The position numbers and the translations under genes are program-made. From Planctomyces sp. (lineage in GTDB: Bacteria > Planctomycetota > Planctomycetia > Planctomycetales > Planctomycetaceae), in contig JAEUIH010000016.1 of NCBI GenBank assembly GCA_016795105.1, forward strand, positions 1-64,000: 64,000 nucleotides of DNA, in the 5' to 3' direction. Each line of letters begins with the position of its first letter. Position 1 is the first letter of the stretch. This document shows positions 45,895 to 54,198 of this stretch, piece after piece. The notes under the pieces are model-generated. The model was not told the origin of the DNA. It was given only the letters and a program-made list of their open reading frames with translations, and searched no databases.

Positions 45895-46274
45895 TACCCT
45901 GCAGCCAAGCCGCCGAAACCGCTTCAAGCATTTGAGAACCTCAGCCACGGCGCCCACCCATTTTCTATGGTACCACAAGGGATAGTCGTGTTCACCAGAA
46001 CTGCAACCGTACCTGAACCAAACAGCAACGTCAATACCCCACATAGTCGTGGATCACTCCGTGATCCAAAGCCCCCACAAGCAAAAGCCCCACACACCCA
46101 GCTTTCAAGCAATCAACGACGATCGAACGAAACACCGTGCCAAAACGACGCCATCTGCCGACATTTCGCGTGACGAAGGGCTATCTTCTGCAAACGGTCA
46201 GGTTTTCTCCGAGTCCTCTGCCTGTTGTGACACAAATGTGTTGTCGGTGGTCACATTTCGCCCCCGTCTTCACA
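45895..46274. other. Intergenic/upstream region of the DUF1549 operon
   Basis: About 380 bases between the small lipoprotein gene and the DUF1549/1553 gene, both on the minus strand. The 45895-46044 part is open in frame with the downstream gene and might encode an N-terminal extension. No repeat or RNA gene was recognised. Confidence 0.4.
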
Positions 46275-46730
46275 TCATGTTTGCACCCGAGGGAGGTTCA
46301 CAAACGTGACACCAGTGATCACAATCCTTGAGTTCTTAGTTCGCCACGCCGCATCTACGAACCCTCGAATGCTTCCGTCATGGCTTCGTCCATCGATCAG
46401 GATCAACCCCGATTCCTCATCGAGCGGGATCATGAAGACTTCCGCCTCAAAAACAGGTCCGTGATACATCTCACACCGGACTCGCGAATCATCTGTAGTC
46501 GTTCTAAAGCGTTCCCAGTGTTGTTCTGCAAACGCCTTCTGAAAGGCGTTTGAAATCACGGGTGTGTTGTCGCTGTTGAGTGGACTTACTTCGGCAACCA
46601 GCGTTTGGCTTGTAAGACACACACTCATTAACTCATTCGCAAGCATCGTCGAAGTTACACTTCCGTCCCGATAGTCGCATCCGGCACAGGCCAGAACCGC
46701 GCAAATCAACGAGATATTCGTCTGTGACAT
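46275..46730 (-). CDS. Small putative lipoprotein
   Basis: A 151-residue protein with an N-terminal hydrophobic segment (NISLICAVLACAGCDY) ending in the lipobox LACAGC, so likely a lipoprotein. The body is soluble with one notable pattern (VFEAEVFMIPLDEESGLILIDGRSHDGSIRG). No family was recognised. The ATG at 46730 has GAGGTG six bases upstream; a GTG at 46736 is also possible. It lies upstream of the DUF1549 operon but separated by about 380 bases. Confidence 0.55.
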   Translation of the reverse strand: MSQTNISLICAVLACAGCDYRDGSVTSTMLANELMSVCLTSQTLVAEVSPLNSDNTPVISNAFQKAFAEQHWERFRTTTDDSRVRCEMYHGPVFEAEVFMIPLDEESGLILIDGRSHDGSIRGFVDAAWRTKNSRIVITGVTFVNLPRVQT

Positions 46731-46950
46731 GCACACCTCAACCTTATTGACATTCTGCCAGCAGATTCAGAGAGTCCAACAGATTCGATTCACGAAAACA
46801 AGAAACTCCAACAGTTTCATGTTTGAAGTTCATCTGAACTGAAAGAAATCCTGTTCCGCACAGGAACGCAAATGGTCACGAATCGCTGCAGGTACTGCCC
46901 TGCGACGATTCATGGCTCAGCCTGTTGTAAATTGCATAACCAGCGGGAAT

Positions 46951-47038
46951 GGTAACCACAAAATACACGAACCACATGAAAAAACATAATCGGGTACTTC
47001 TGCGATTCTTTCGTGTGGTTCGTGTCTTTCGTGGTTAA
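46951..47038. repeat. Palindromic element B, copy 1 (88 bp)
   Basis: The left arm (46951-46980, GGTAACCACAAAATACACGA...) and the right arm (47011-47038, ...TCGTGTCTTTCGTGGTTA) form a long imperfect inverted repeat around a 30-base middle (AATCGGGTACTTCTGCGATT). A second copy, inverted, lies at 54199-54284. It sits between a small lipoprotein gene and the sigma factor gene. Confidence 0.8.
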
Positions 47039-47207
47039 ACTACCAACCCTGCCGACGATTCAGACCCGGAAGGCTGGCACATAGCGACCCCGGCAGACGC
47101 AGCACCGGTCCGCAGGGATGGAGCACACGTGCCTGATCAAACGATTTCAAGAATTTTCCGAAAAGACCTGCCGGAAAGCCGGCGTGAGCGCAGTTAGAAT
47201 TGGAAGG

Positions 47208-47819
47208 ATGAACGGTCCTCCACGAAACGACAATGGCAACGACATGCAGCCACAGCCAGGCCTCGAAGAAATGTTCGAGAGGTTTCGGCCAAGGTTGCGG
47301 TCTTTGATTGAACTGCGCATTGATCGTCGAATTCGCGCGAGAATTGATCCATCGGATGTCATTCAGGAAGCATTTACTGATGCGGTTCGACGGTTTCCGG
47401 ACTACCGCCGGGAAGGAGGTATGCCTCCGTATTTATGGCTAAGATTTCTTACACTGCAGCAACTCCTTATTGCGCACCGGAAACACCTGAGTGTCAAAGC
47501 TCGCAGTGCTGCGGTTGAATCTCCGCTGGACATGATTCGAGCGATGTCGGTTGAAACAGATTCTGTGGTTGAAAGCCTGTTGGGGACTGAGAGTAGTCCG
47601 AGTGCAAAAGCCGTTCGGAACGAGGAACTTCAGCAGCTCGCTGTTTCTGTTGAACAAATGGATTCCGTCGATCGCGAAATTCTTGTGCTGCGTCACTTTG
47701 AACAACTGGAATTCGCCGAGATCGCTGCGATCCTCGAAATGTCCTATGACGCGGTCTCGTCACGATACAGACGTTCGCTCAGAAAACTGGGGAACGTCCT
47801 GAACGGGTTCCGGACCTGA
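47208..47819 (+). CDS. ECF-type RNA polymerase sigma factor
   Basis: A sigma-70 family, extracytoplasmic-function type factor of about 200 residues with region 2 (EEMFERFRPRLRSLIELRIDRRIRARIDPSDVIQEAFTDAVRRFPDYRREGGMPPYLWLRFLTLQQLL) and region 4 (LAVSVEQMDSVDREILVLRHFEQLEFAEIAAILEMSYDAVSSRYRRSLRKL) visible in order. This subgroup, with RARIDPSDVIQEA, is common in planctomycetes next to Ser/Thr kinases, as here (kinase start 52 bases downstream). The start is uncertain: an ATG at 47118 would add 30 residues, 47208 has GGAAGG right against it, and 47244 fits family length best. The kinase probably controls the factor or responds with it. Confidence 0.85.
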   Translation: MNGPPRNDNGNDMQPQPGLEEMFERFRPRLRSLIELRIDRRIRARIDPSDVIQEAFTDAVRRFPDYRREGGMPPYLWLRFLTLQQLLIAHRKHLSVKARSAAVESPLDMIRAMSVETDSVVESLLGTESSPSAKAVRNEELQQLAVSVEQMDSVDREILVLRHFEQLEFAEIAAILEMSYDAVSSRYRRSLRKLGNVLNGFRT

Positions 47820-47871
47820 TTGGGTTCCTGAATAAATCAAAGATCTGCGACGATGCCGCAAGAGTGAGATT

Positions 47872-50800
47872 ATGCCGCAAGAGAATGAAGTGGATCGAAT
47901 CGATGCAATCCTGGATGATGCCGTGAGACGCATTCGGTCAGGAGAAGTCGTCGACACTGCAGAATACTGTCGAACCGATCCGGATCTGGCGGACGAGATT
48001 CAGCTCCTTCTGCCAGCAATTCTGTTACTCGAACGCCCCCCGCTCCGAAAAACGGATTCCAGAGAACCACTCCCATCCATTCCCGGATATCACATGATCC
48101 GCGAGATTGGTCGGGGAGGCATGGGAATTGTCTACGAGGCTGTCCAGAAGCAGCTGAACCGCCGAGTTGCGTTGAAGGTAATTCGTGTTGGATCGACCAA
48201 TCGCGTCCAAACATCAAGATTCTGCCGCGAGGCAAGCACGGCAGCGGGATTGCAGCATCCGAACATTGTGCCGGTCTTCGATTTTGGAGAAGCAGAAGGA
48301 CTCGCCTACTATTCGATGCAACTGATCGAAGGAAATACGCTTGATCAAATGATCAAAGGTGCCCGTATATCGGCGGGCGAACAAATCACCAGAATCGAAA
48401 CCCTCGATGCTTACGGCCACTCCTTAATCACATCAGCCGACACAGGTTCTCAGCAGCAATTCGGATCGAACGAACAGTCTAACAGGCAGAATAGCGTAAC
48501 GGCTAACAGGCAGAATAGCGTAACGGAGCCTGAGTTGACGGCTTCTGTCATGGCCATCCTTCAGGTCGCGGAGGCGCTTGCCTACGCACATGATCGAGGG
48601 GTCCTGCATCGTGACATCAAACCATCCAATATCATTGTTGACCCTCAGGGAAAAGCGTGGATCACGGACTTTGGTCTCGCGTGGCATATTGGAGCGGAGA
48701 GCTTGACGGCCGACGGCGACATCGTTGGCACCGTTCGGTATCTCGCCCCGGAAGGATTCAGCGGTCAGTCGAGTGCCCAGAGCGACATCTACAGCCTCGG
48801 ACTGACGCTCTACGAGCTACTTGAAGGACGACCTGCATTCACGCACATGGATCGGGGACGCCTAATCGCTGAGATCCTCAACGGGAATGCGCCCGAACTG
48901 ACAGCGGCTGTGCCATCCGAACTTGCCACGATCTGCAGCACGTGTACTCAAAAACGAGCTAAGGATCGATACGCATCCGCAGCTTTGCTCGCAACAGATC
49001 TGAAAAGTTTTCTTGAGCAACGGCCGATTACTGCAAAGCGTATTGGCAAAGTCTGGAGCATTCTTCGCTGGTGCGAACAGAATCGAGCCCTCACGGTTCT
49101 GAGTATTGTCTCGGTGTTGTGCCTGACTGTCGGTACTTATGCGGTCATTGAAAATCGGTCGTCCTCTAAAGCGGCTAAACGTCTTGAGGAGCAATCCCGA
49201 GTGAGTTCGGAACTCGCCCGAACGAATCTGCGAATGCTCCTGAATACGGTCGATCGATTCTGCCAAACGGTGACTCAGGAACGCAGGCTGTATAGTCCCG
49301 AGTTCAAGCAACTCAGGGATCTGCTTCGGGAATCCGCCGCCTCCCTCAACACTCAGCTAGGCAATGACCCATCAGCTTCCCCGGACGCAAAACTGCAGCT
49401 GGCCGGCGTTCAGCTTCGACTGGGAAAGCTCGGAAGCACCGATAACACACTGGCGGAATCCGAAGCGCATCTTCTTGAATCTCAGAACCTGCTGCTGGGG
49501 TTGCTCAGGGACAAACCCTCGGAGCAAACAACAAACGCTTACGAGATTGAGCTTGAGCTGATCGGTTGCTACCAGGAACTTGGAGCAACCTATTCCAGGA
49601 TGAACAGGATCGAGTCATCAAAGACTAAACTTGAGGATTCCATCGAGGTTGCAAATGGAATCATCCGTGACTGTGATGACAAATCACTTCGTGAAGCCGC
49701 GCAGTTTAAGAAATCACGGTCGTTATCGATGCTTGGGAGACTATGCTTCGAACTCAGAGAATTTGAGCTCTCAGAATCGCACTTTGATGAATCCATTCAA
49801 CTGCTGCAGGAGCTTGCTAAAGAACACCCGGATGACCTGGAGATATCGATTGAACTCGCAGATCAATGGACCGGTCTCGCCACAATGCGAACCGCAAATC
49901 TGCGAGTCTGGAGGCAGGCAGAGACTCCATTTATGGAAGCTGCGGCCGTCTATCTTGGTCTGCGGCAGCAAACTTCAAATCGTCCGGATTTGGATTTCAG
50001 CTATGCCGTCCTGCTGAGACACACCGCGAAGTGGCTTTATATGTCGAAACAACTTTCGACCGCCATTGAAACACAGAGAACCGCAAATGAGATACTTGAG
50101 AAGCTTGCCGAAGACTTTGATTATGACCTGGCAATACAGCTTGAATTTGGTCTTGGACTTCGTCAGTACTCGGGGTTTCTGATCGTTCAGGATGCCGCGG
50201 ATCCAGAGATTCTAAAGGTCCTCGAACGCTCCGAAGCGGTGCTTTCCGGAATCGTCGCGAGAGACTCGTCTGATGTTGTCCGAGTCATGGCTCTGGTCAA
50301 CACTTGCCAGACTCAGGCTGACGTGCTGCAGCGACAGGGGCAATTTAAGGAGGCTTTGGTCGCGAATGAACGAGCCATTTCAGCACTCAGCCTCATCCTG
50401 AATGACAACCCACAGAACGCAGGTGCTCGAGAATCCCGTTATTTTGCGGCAGTTGCACGAGCCGAGTTACTCACTGAACTGGAACGTTATCAGGAGGCAC
50501 TCACAGAGTGGGATCTCTCCATGCAGTTCACCAGTGACGCATTTGCAGGCGTGACCGCGATGAAACGCACTCGAACCGAAGCACTCTCCGGTGACTATCT
50601 TCAGGCATCGCAACGAGCCGAAACAATTCTGTCCCAGGAATCTGCAGACGGGAACATCGACAGACGTGTCATCTCTGGTGCCGCTCAGACGTTCGCGATT
50701 GCTGCACGAATGCATGGGTTGACTGCTCCGACGGAATCCGAACCAGCCCCGGGTGAGCCATTTGCTGAGCGAGCAGTCGATCTGGTGAAGCAATACCTTG

Positions 50801-50913
50801 CGACGAATGCCAGTGCTCGGGACTATGTTTCCACATGCGAAGACTTCAACTGCCTGAGAAGTCGTCCGGACTTCGTTGCTGCACTGCAGCATTCGGGGAT
50901 ACCCGCGCCATAG
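47872..50913 (+). CDS. Membrane-anchored Ser/Thr protein kinase with TPR-type sensor tail
   Basis: A 1013-residue Hanks-type kinase. An N-terminal ~70 residues of the planctomycete kinase leader (DPDLADEIQLLLPAILLLE) precede the kinase domain: IREIGRGGMGIVYEA (about 80), RRVALKVIR, VLHRDIKPSNIIV (about 246), WITDFGLAW and YLAPEG. A short insert in the middle (about 180-215) contains an exact internal duplication. One membrane segment (about 406-428, LTVLSIVSVLCLTVGTYAVI) follows, then about 580 residues of helical TPR-like repeats facing outside. Directly downstream of the sigma factor gene, so a sigma/kinase signalling pair is inferred. Active-site residues are complete. Confidence 0.9.
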   Translation: MPQENEVDRIDAILDDAVRRIRSGEVVDTAEYCRTDPDLADEIQLLLPAILLLERPPLRKTDSREPLPSIPGYHMIREIGRGGMGIVYEAVQKQLNRRVALKVIRVGSTNRVQTSRFCREASTAAGLQHPNIVPVFDFGEAEGLAYYSMQLIEGNTLDQMIKGARISAGEQITRIETLDAYGHSLITSADTGSQQQFGSNEQSNRQNSVTANRQNSVTEPELTASVMAILQVAEALAYAHDRGVLHRDIKPSNIIVDPQGKAWITDFGLAWHIGAESLTADGDIVGTVRYLAPEGFSGQSSAQSDIYSLGLTLYELLEGRPAFTHMDRGRLIAEILNGNAPELTAAVPSELATICSTCTQKRAKDRYASAALLATDLKSFLEQRPITAKRIGKVWSILRWCEQNRALTVLSIVSVLCLTVGTYAVIENRSSSKAAKRLEEQSRVSSELARTNLRMLLNTVDRFCQTVTQERRLYSPEFKQLRDLLRESAASLNTQLGNDPSASPDAKLQLAGVQLRLGKLGSTDNTLAESEAHLLESQNLLLGLLRDKPSEQTTNAYEIELELIGCYQELGATYSRMNRIESSKTKLEDSIEVANGIIRDCDDKSLREAAQFKKSRSLSMLGRLCFELREFELSESHFDESIQLLQELAKEHPDDLEISIELADQWTGLATMRTANLRVWRQAETPFMEAAAVYLGLRQQTSNRPDLDFSYAVLLRHTAKWLYMSKQLSTAIETQRTANEILEKLAEDFDYDLAIQLEFGLGLRQYSGFLIVQDAADPEILKVLERSEAVLSGIVARDSSDVVRVMALVNTCQTQADVLQRQGQFKEALVANERAISALSLILNDNPQNAGARESRYFAAVARAELLTELERYQEALTEWDLSMQFTSDAFAGVTAMKRTRTEALSGDYLQASQRAETILSQESADGNIDRRVISGAAQTFAIAARMHGLTAPTESEPAPGEPFAERAVDLVKQYLATNASARDYVSTCEDFNCLRSRPDFVAALQHSGIPAP
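48481..48528 (+). repeat. 24-bp tandem duplication inside the kinase gene
   Basis: Two adjacent 24-base units, 48481-48504 and 48505-48528, differ only in the last two bases and encode NRQNSVTA then NRQNSVTE. The length keeps the frame. It lies in a linker between the kinase lobes, where an insertion is tolerated. Confidence 0.9.
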
Positions 50914-51068
50914 TTTTAGAAGAAATTCGGTTTTCTCCAACTTTCTCTGCCGCATCGCGATAACTCCGCGCAGTTATAGGTCCAGACGCCCTCAAGAAAA
51001 GCGATCCCAGTCGAATCGGACTGGAGTCGGACCAATGTTCTGGACTTTCGTTTTCAGGAGAATAAAGC

Positions 51069-51536
51069 ATGCTTGATGTGTTGATTGCACAGGCACCCGG
51101 ACGCTGTCAGGTGTTCTTCAATATTTCCAAAAACGTCGGAATTGCCTCGCCGAACGATCAAATTGATGTTGAACTCGTGCAACTAGGATACTTCTGCGCT
51201 GCAATCAACCCTGCGAATCCAGCTCCTGCGGAAGCCAAGGCGATCTGGAAACTGGTAAAGCCCGGCGAGCGATATACGGGCACACAGACCGATCCTTTGT
51301 CCAAAGCCATCGAAGCAGACCAAATTCGACGAGGGGCGCAGCGTGACGGGCACGTCAGTCGCATTAAAAGTGATCTTCAATATGTCACCAAAACCGGTGG
51401 GAAAGAGCCGTTTCTGCTCGTGGGTCTCTGCAATAATATTTCCGATGTGCTTGTGAGTGTCTATCCAAGGATCGATCTGGACCCTCGGTGTCCCGTCAAC
51501 CTGGCAGCTCATATCAAACAGTTGCTGAGAAACTGA
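51069..51536 (+). CDS. Hypothetical protein downstream of the kinase
   Basis: A 155-residue soluble protein with no signal or membrane segment. No family was recognised. Features: GRCQVFFNISKNVGIASPNDQIDVELVQLGYF at the start, a middle AKAIWKLVKPGERYTGTQTDPLSKAIEADQIRRG, and LVGLCNNISDVLVSVYPRIDLDPRCPVNLA near the end. AGGAG lies about ten bases before the ATG, so it is likely translated. It begins 155 bases after the kinase stop on the same strand, so it might be the third gene of the sigma-kinase unit, but nothing else shows this. Confidence 0.6.
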   Translation: MLDVLIAQAPGRCQVFFNISKNVGIASPNDQIDVELVQLGYFCAAINPANPAPAEAKAIWKLVKPGERYTGTQTDPLSKAIEADQIRRGAQRDGHVSRIKSDLQYVTKTGGKEPFLLVGLCNNISDVLVSVYPRIDLDPRCPVNLAAHIKQLLRN

Positions 51537-51572
51537 AAGTGCTGATGTTTTCTATGGTTTGTCGTCACCGGG

Positions 51573-52622
51573 TTACTTCACGGCTGAATCATCAGTGCTG
51601 CTGACATTCGTCTTACCAGTACTGCCAGAGTCATACCTGTTTCCGCAACAACCCGGTTCAGCGCTGGATAGACAACATGTCACAATTTCAGCAACTTCAC
51701 AACAGCATATAGAGCATATAGGCTCGCAGCGAGCGTATGTATGACCTCGCTGGCGCAGCATCCCCCACCGTTCCAGCACGGATACACAGGATGCTCCCGC
51801 CGGCCTCCTTTGCCGTGCTGCGACCTTATGCAGAACGCTGTTGATCACTTGCCGACTGGGGGAGCCATCCGGACAGAGCTTTGCAGCGATCGCTAATTCC
51901 CGCTGGCACATGTCGAATGCTGATTGAACATCGCTGTGCGAGTTCAAAGGTGTAAACTGTTTTTGCAGGCAGTCGTCTTCAAAGTCTACAGCGCAGTCCC
52001 ATGCAATGATGGCCTGTCCAACATGGCGGCCAATGGCAGCGATGGTGTTACAGGAATCATCACGCGTTGGTTCAGTGGTTGTGCCAGCAGTTAACCTCGC
52101 TGCTGCACTGAAGACCTCAAAAAAACCATCACCTGCCGGAACGACCAACTGGATTAGAGGAGGGGCCGGAATCTGGTTTTCAAAGACTGCATAACGATCA
52201 ATGCAGGAAACAACCCGGCTCACCAAGCCCGGTGAGCCTGCATCCAGAAGCTGTTCTGCGAGCCTGACCTGTCGTCGGAACTTCCACCACAAAAGATGAT
52301 TGAACCAGCGATTGGAATCAATTAGATCGTCCCGAAGTTTTACCCCCGCAAGAAACAACCCAAACATCGCCGCGAATTCACCGTGAGCCCGATCCGATTG
52401 CAGACTACTCTGCAGCTTCCGAAGCCGACAACATGTCACCGAATTATCCGGCAACCGATCGATCATTTCGAAATCTGAAATCACCTGGTAGAGAAACGCA
52501 GGTTCATAACCCATGAATGGAAGCGATGAAATCCCAAACAGATTTCGCTGGTATTGGCAAACGCGGGCGTAACTCTGTCGCCAGGCACGTGGGGGTTGCG
52601 ATGGAGAAAGGAAACCAAACAT
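51573..52622 (-). CDS. DUF5685-like protein with Cys-rich C-terminal tail
   Basis: A 349-residue protein. The N-terminus MFGFLSPSQPPRAWRQSYARVCQYQRNLFGISSLPFMGYEPAFL resembles DUF5685 (MFGYxxP...Y...YCxLC...YG), and IGRHVGQAIIAWDCAVDFEDDCLQKQFTPLN resembles that family's conserved helical motif with acidic residues (DAxDDxxxD). DUF5685 proteins are helical and of unknown function. The last 60 residues are Cys-rich (RCEPICSICCCEVAEIVTCC). The ATG at 52622 has GGAAG eleven bases upstream; an upstream extension to 52700 would run through a palindromic repeat copy and is rejected. It is convergent with the unknown gene before it. Confidence 0.6.
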   Translation of the reverse strand: MFGFLSPSQPPRAWRQSYARVCQYQRNLFGISSLPFMGYEPAFLYQVISDFEMIDRLPDNSVTCCRLRKLQSSLQSDRAHGEFAAMFGLFLAGVKLRDDLIDSNRWFNHLLWWKFRRQVRLAEQLLDAGSPGLVSRVVSCIDRYAVFENQIPAPPLIQLVVPAGDGFFEVFSAAARLTAGTTTEPTRDDSCNTIAAIGRHVGQAIIAWDCAVDFEDDCLQKQFTPLNSHSDVQSAFDMCQRELAIAAKLCPDGSPSRQVINSVLHKVAARQRRPAGASCVSVLERWGMLRQRGHTYARCEPICSICCCEVAEIVTCCLSSAEPGCCGNRYDSGSTGKTNVSSTDDSAVK

Positions 52623-52665
52623 ACCATGAATACTTCCCGCAATCGATGCCGCTGTCAACCCAACC

Positions 52666-52690
52666 GTAGCATGGGCATTCCTGCCCGTCC
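52666..52690. repeat. Solitary REP-like palindrome
   Basis: A single copy of the array core: GTAG, then a stem CATGGGCA...TGCCCGTCC around TTCC. It has the GTAG head seen in the arrays but no spacer sequence. It lies upstream of the DUF5685-like gene. Confidence 0.8.
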
Positions 52691-52730
52691 ACGCCAGCAC
52701 CGCGTTTAGTACCCGGCAGTGAATTCCTTG

Positions 52731-52753
52731 AACGGATCGCTGCGCGATCCGTT
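52731..52753. other. Perfect 10-bp hairpin
   Basis: AACGGATCGC, three bases, then its exact reverse complement GCGATCCGTT. There is no T-run, so it is not a clear intrinsic terminator. It lies in the 445-base gap between the DUF5685-like gene and the antitoxin gene, which otherwise shows no gene. It may be a protein-binding site or an RNA hairpin. Confidence 0.6.
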
Positions 52754-53029
52754 CTGATGCGCAAAAAGAACAATCTGTTTTTCTCGTTCCAGTTTCCAGA
52801 CCTATTCACCTCTGACACAGGCTCAGAGGGGTCTCGCATCAACCTGGAGGGCGCCCGGAATCCATAGATTCCTCGGTTCCAGCTATCGGCAAACCTCTGA
52901 TGCGCTGCTCTGCGGCGACCCGTGCCTCTGTTGCGAATCAGGTACCGGGTAACGCTTCCCGCATCGTGGCTTATTGAGCCCAAAAATGCCTCGTCGCCCA
53001 CGAAACAACAGACAAGACTTAGACTCCCG

Positions 53030-53046
53030 GGTAGCAAAATGCTACC
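53030..53046 (+). promoter_or_regulatory. Palindromic operator of the toxin-antitoxin operon
   Basis: GGTAGCA-AAA-TGCTACC, a perfect 7-base inverted repeat with a 3-base spacer, ends 21 bases before the antitoxin ATG and just upstream of its AAAGGAGG ribosome site. Type II antitoxins usually repress their own operon through such sites; the assignment to this role is by position. Confidence 0.65.
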
Positions 53047-53067
53047 ATGTGCACAAAGGAGGTCAAT

Positions 53068-53445
53068 ATGGGGCAGCCAGTGAAGCTTTCGGACGAACTC
53101 GTCAACGACGCACGAGCCGTTGTTCCGTTCACGCAACGCAGTATTGCCGGGCAGATTGAGTTCTGGGCAGGTCTGGGAAAATCCATTGAACCGCTGCTTC
53201 GTGGCGATCGAGCTCTTTCTTTGCTGATGGCTGGAGGGGATCGGTTGCTGTCGGAACTTTTGTCAGAAGTCGAAACTGCCAATGGTCGAAAACGTCTTGA
53301 AACCACTTTGAACAATCGTCCGTATCCACAATACAAACCTGTACCTGGACGACCTGACCTTGTGTCCCGCATCGCCGAAGATGGTACAGAAACAGTCGGC
53401 CACTTCGTTGGCCGTGAGTTTAAAACAGTCGAGGTGGACCATTGA
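53068..53445 (+). CDS. ParD-like antitoxin
   Basis: A 125-residue protein whose N-terminus (PVKLSDELVNDARAVVPFTQRSIAGQIEFWAGLGKSIEPLLRGD) matches the ParD-like antitoxin family (type II toxin-antitoxin), a ribbon-helix-helix type DNA-binding domain; the C-terminal part would wrap the toxin. The ATG at 53068 has a near-consensus AAAGGAGG five to six bases upstream, better than the ATG at 53047. Its stop overlaps the TTG start of the zeta toxin gene by four bases (TTGA), and a perfect palindrome at 53030-53046 fits its operator. Autoregulation is inferred. Confidence 0.85.
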   Translation: MGQPVKLSDELVNDARAVVPFTQRSIAGQIEFWAGLGKSIEPLLRGDRALSLLMAGGDRLLSELLSEVETANGRKRLETTLNNRPYPQYKPVPGRPDLVSRIAEDGTETVGHFVGREFKTVEVDH

Positions 53446-54002
53446 AACTCCCGTTCGAGTTTCTCGACAACCGTCCTATCGTCATTGCTTTGGCTGGCTC
53501 GAACGGCGCTGGCAAATCGACTTTCTATGAGAGCTTTCTGGCGGATTCTGGATTGAGGTTTATTAATGCAGATATGCTGGCGTCAGCCTTCAGTCTCAGC
53601 GCTTACGAGGCAGCAGACTTCGCCTCGTCGATACGCAGTGAACTGATTGCACAACGTGAGAGCTTCATTTTTGAGACTGTCCTTTCAGACCCTGTCGGCG
53701 AGAAAGTTGCCCAGCTCGGAACGTATGCAACACTTGGCTACACCGTCGTTCTCATCTTCATCCGGATCAATAGCCCGGAAGAATCCATAAAACGAGTCGC
53801 CATGCGGGTGAGCCAGGGCGGTCACGACGTTCCGGACGAGAAACTTCTGGCCCAGTTTGAGCGCACGGAAGCGAACCTGAAACGTGCCATTGAATGTCTC
53901 CCAAACACTGTCGTTTACGACAATGGCGACCTGTCGCATCCTTTTCAGCTCGTTGAACTCTACAGGAACGGCAAACAACTGTTGAGCAGGCATAGGAAGT
54001 AA
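53442..54002 (+). CDS. Zeta-type toxin
   Basis: A 186-residue P-loop kinase of the zeta toxin family, which in known members phosphorylates UDP-N-acetylglucosamine and blocks cell-wall synthesis. Walker A is LAGSNGAGKSTFYE (about 18-31), followed by FINADMLA, ASSIRSELIAQRESFIFETVLSD, and VVLIFIRINSPEESIKRVAMRVSQGGHDVPDEKL, all family features. It starts with a TTG overlapping the antitoxin stop. The usual epsilon antitoxin is replaced here by a ParD-like one, a combination also seen in other bacteria. Confidence 0.88.
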   Translation: MKLPFEFLDNRPIVIALAGSNGAGKSTFYESFLADSGLRFINADMLASAFSLSAYEAADFASSIRSELIAQRESFIFETVLSDPVGEKVAQLGTYATLGYTVVLIFIRINSPEESIKRVAMRVSQGGHDVPDEKLLAQFERTEANLKRAIECLPNTVVYDNGDLSHPFQLVELYRNGKQLLSRHRK

Positions 54003-54057
54003 CCTGGAATCTTGAAGTGGATCCTGTACCCGCAGTGAACGCAGGTGACCCATCCCC

Positions 54058-54197
54058 AAAGTATTCATCACGATCCGTCGTGATGTCGAACCTCGGCAAC
54101 AACCGCGATCGCTGGATGAAATCCAGCCAGCCAGGTGACGTTGGCGGTGAGTGGTGCAGGGGACTCGTCATCACGGCGGAGCGTGATGAGTCCTTTT
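54058..54197. repeat. Palindromic element A, copy 1 (~140 bp)
   Basis: Terminal arms AAAGTATTCATCACG...CGTCGTGATG and TCATCACGGCGG...GATGAGTCCTTTT are inverted repeats; the inside matches element A copy 2 (55693-55827) in reverse complement, including CGCTGGATG...AATCCAGCCAG and GGGACTCGTCATCACGG. The arms are imperfect here (about three to five mismatches) whereas copy 2 is perfect over 28 bases. It directly abuts element B copy 2. Confidence 0.82.
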
Positions 54198-54198
54198 T

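Noticed and set aside
46951-47038. Element B as a simple transcription terminator
   Set aside because: No T-run follows, and the loop sequence is conserved in the second copy, which a terminator would not need.
52501-53136. Minus-strand frame of 210 residues upstream of the toxin-antitoxin pair
   Set aside because: It overlaps the DUF5685-like gene start and the antitoxin gene, runs through a repeat copy and shows no family.
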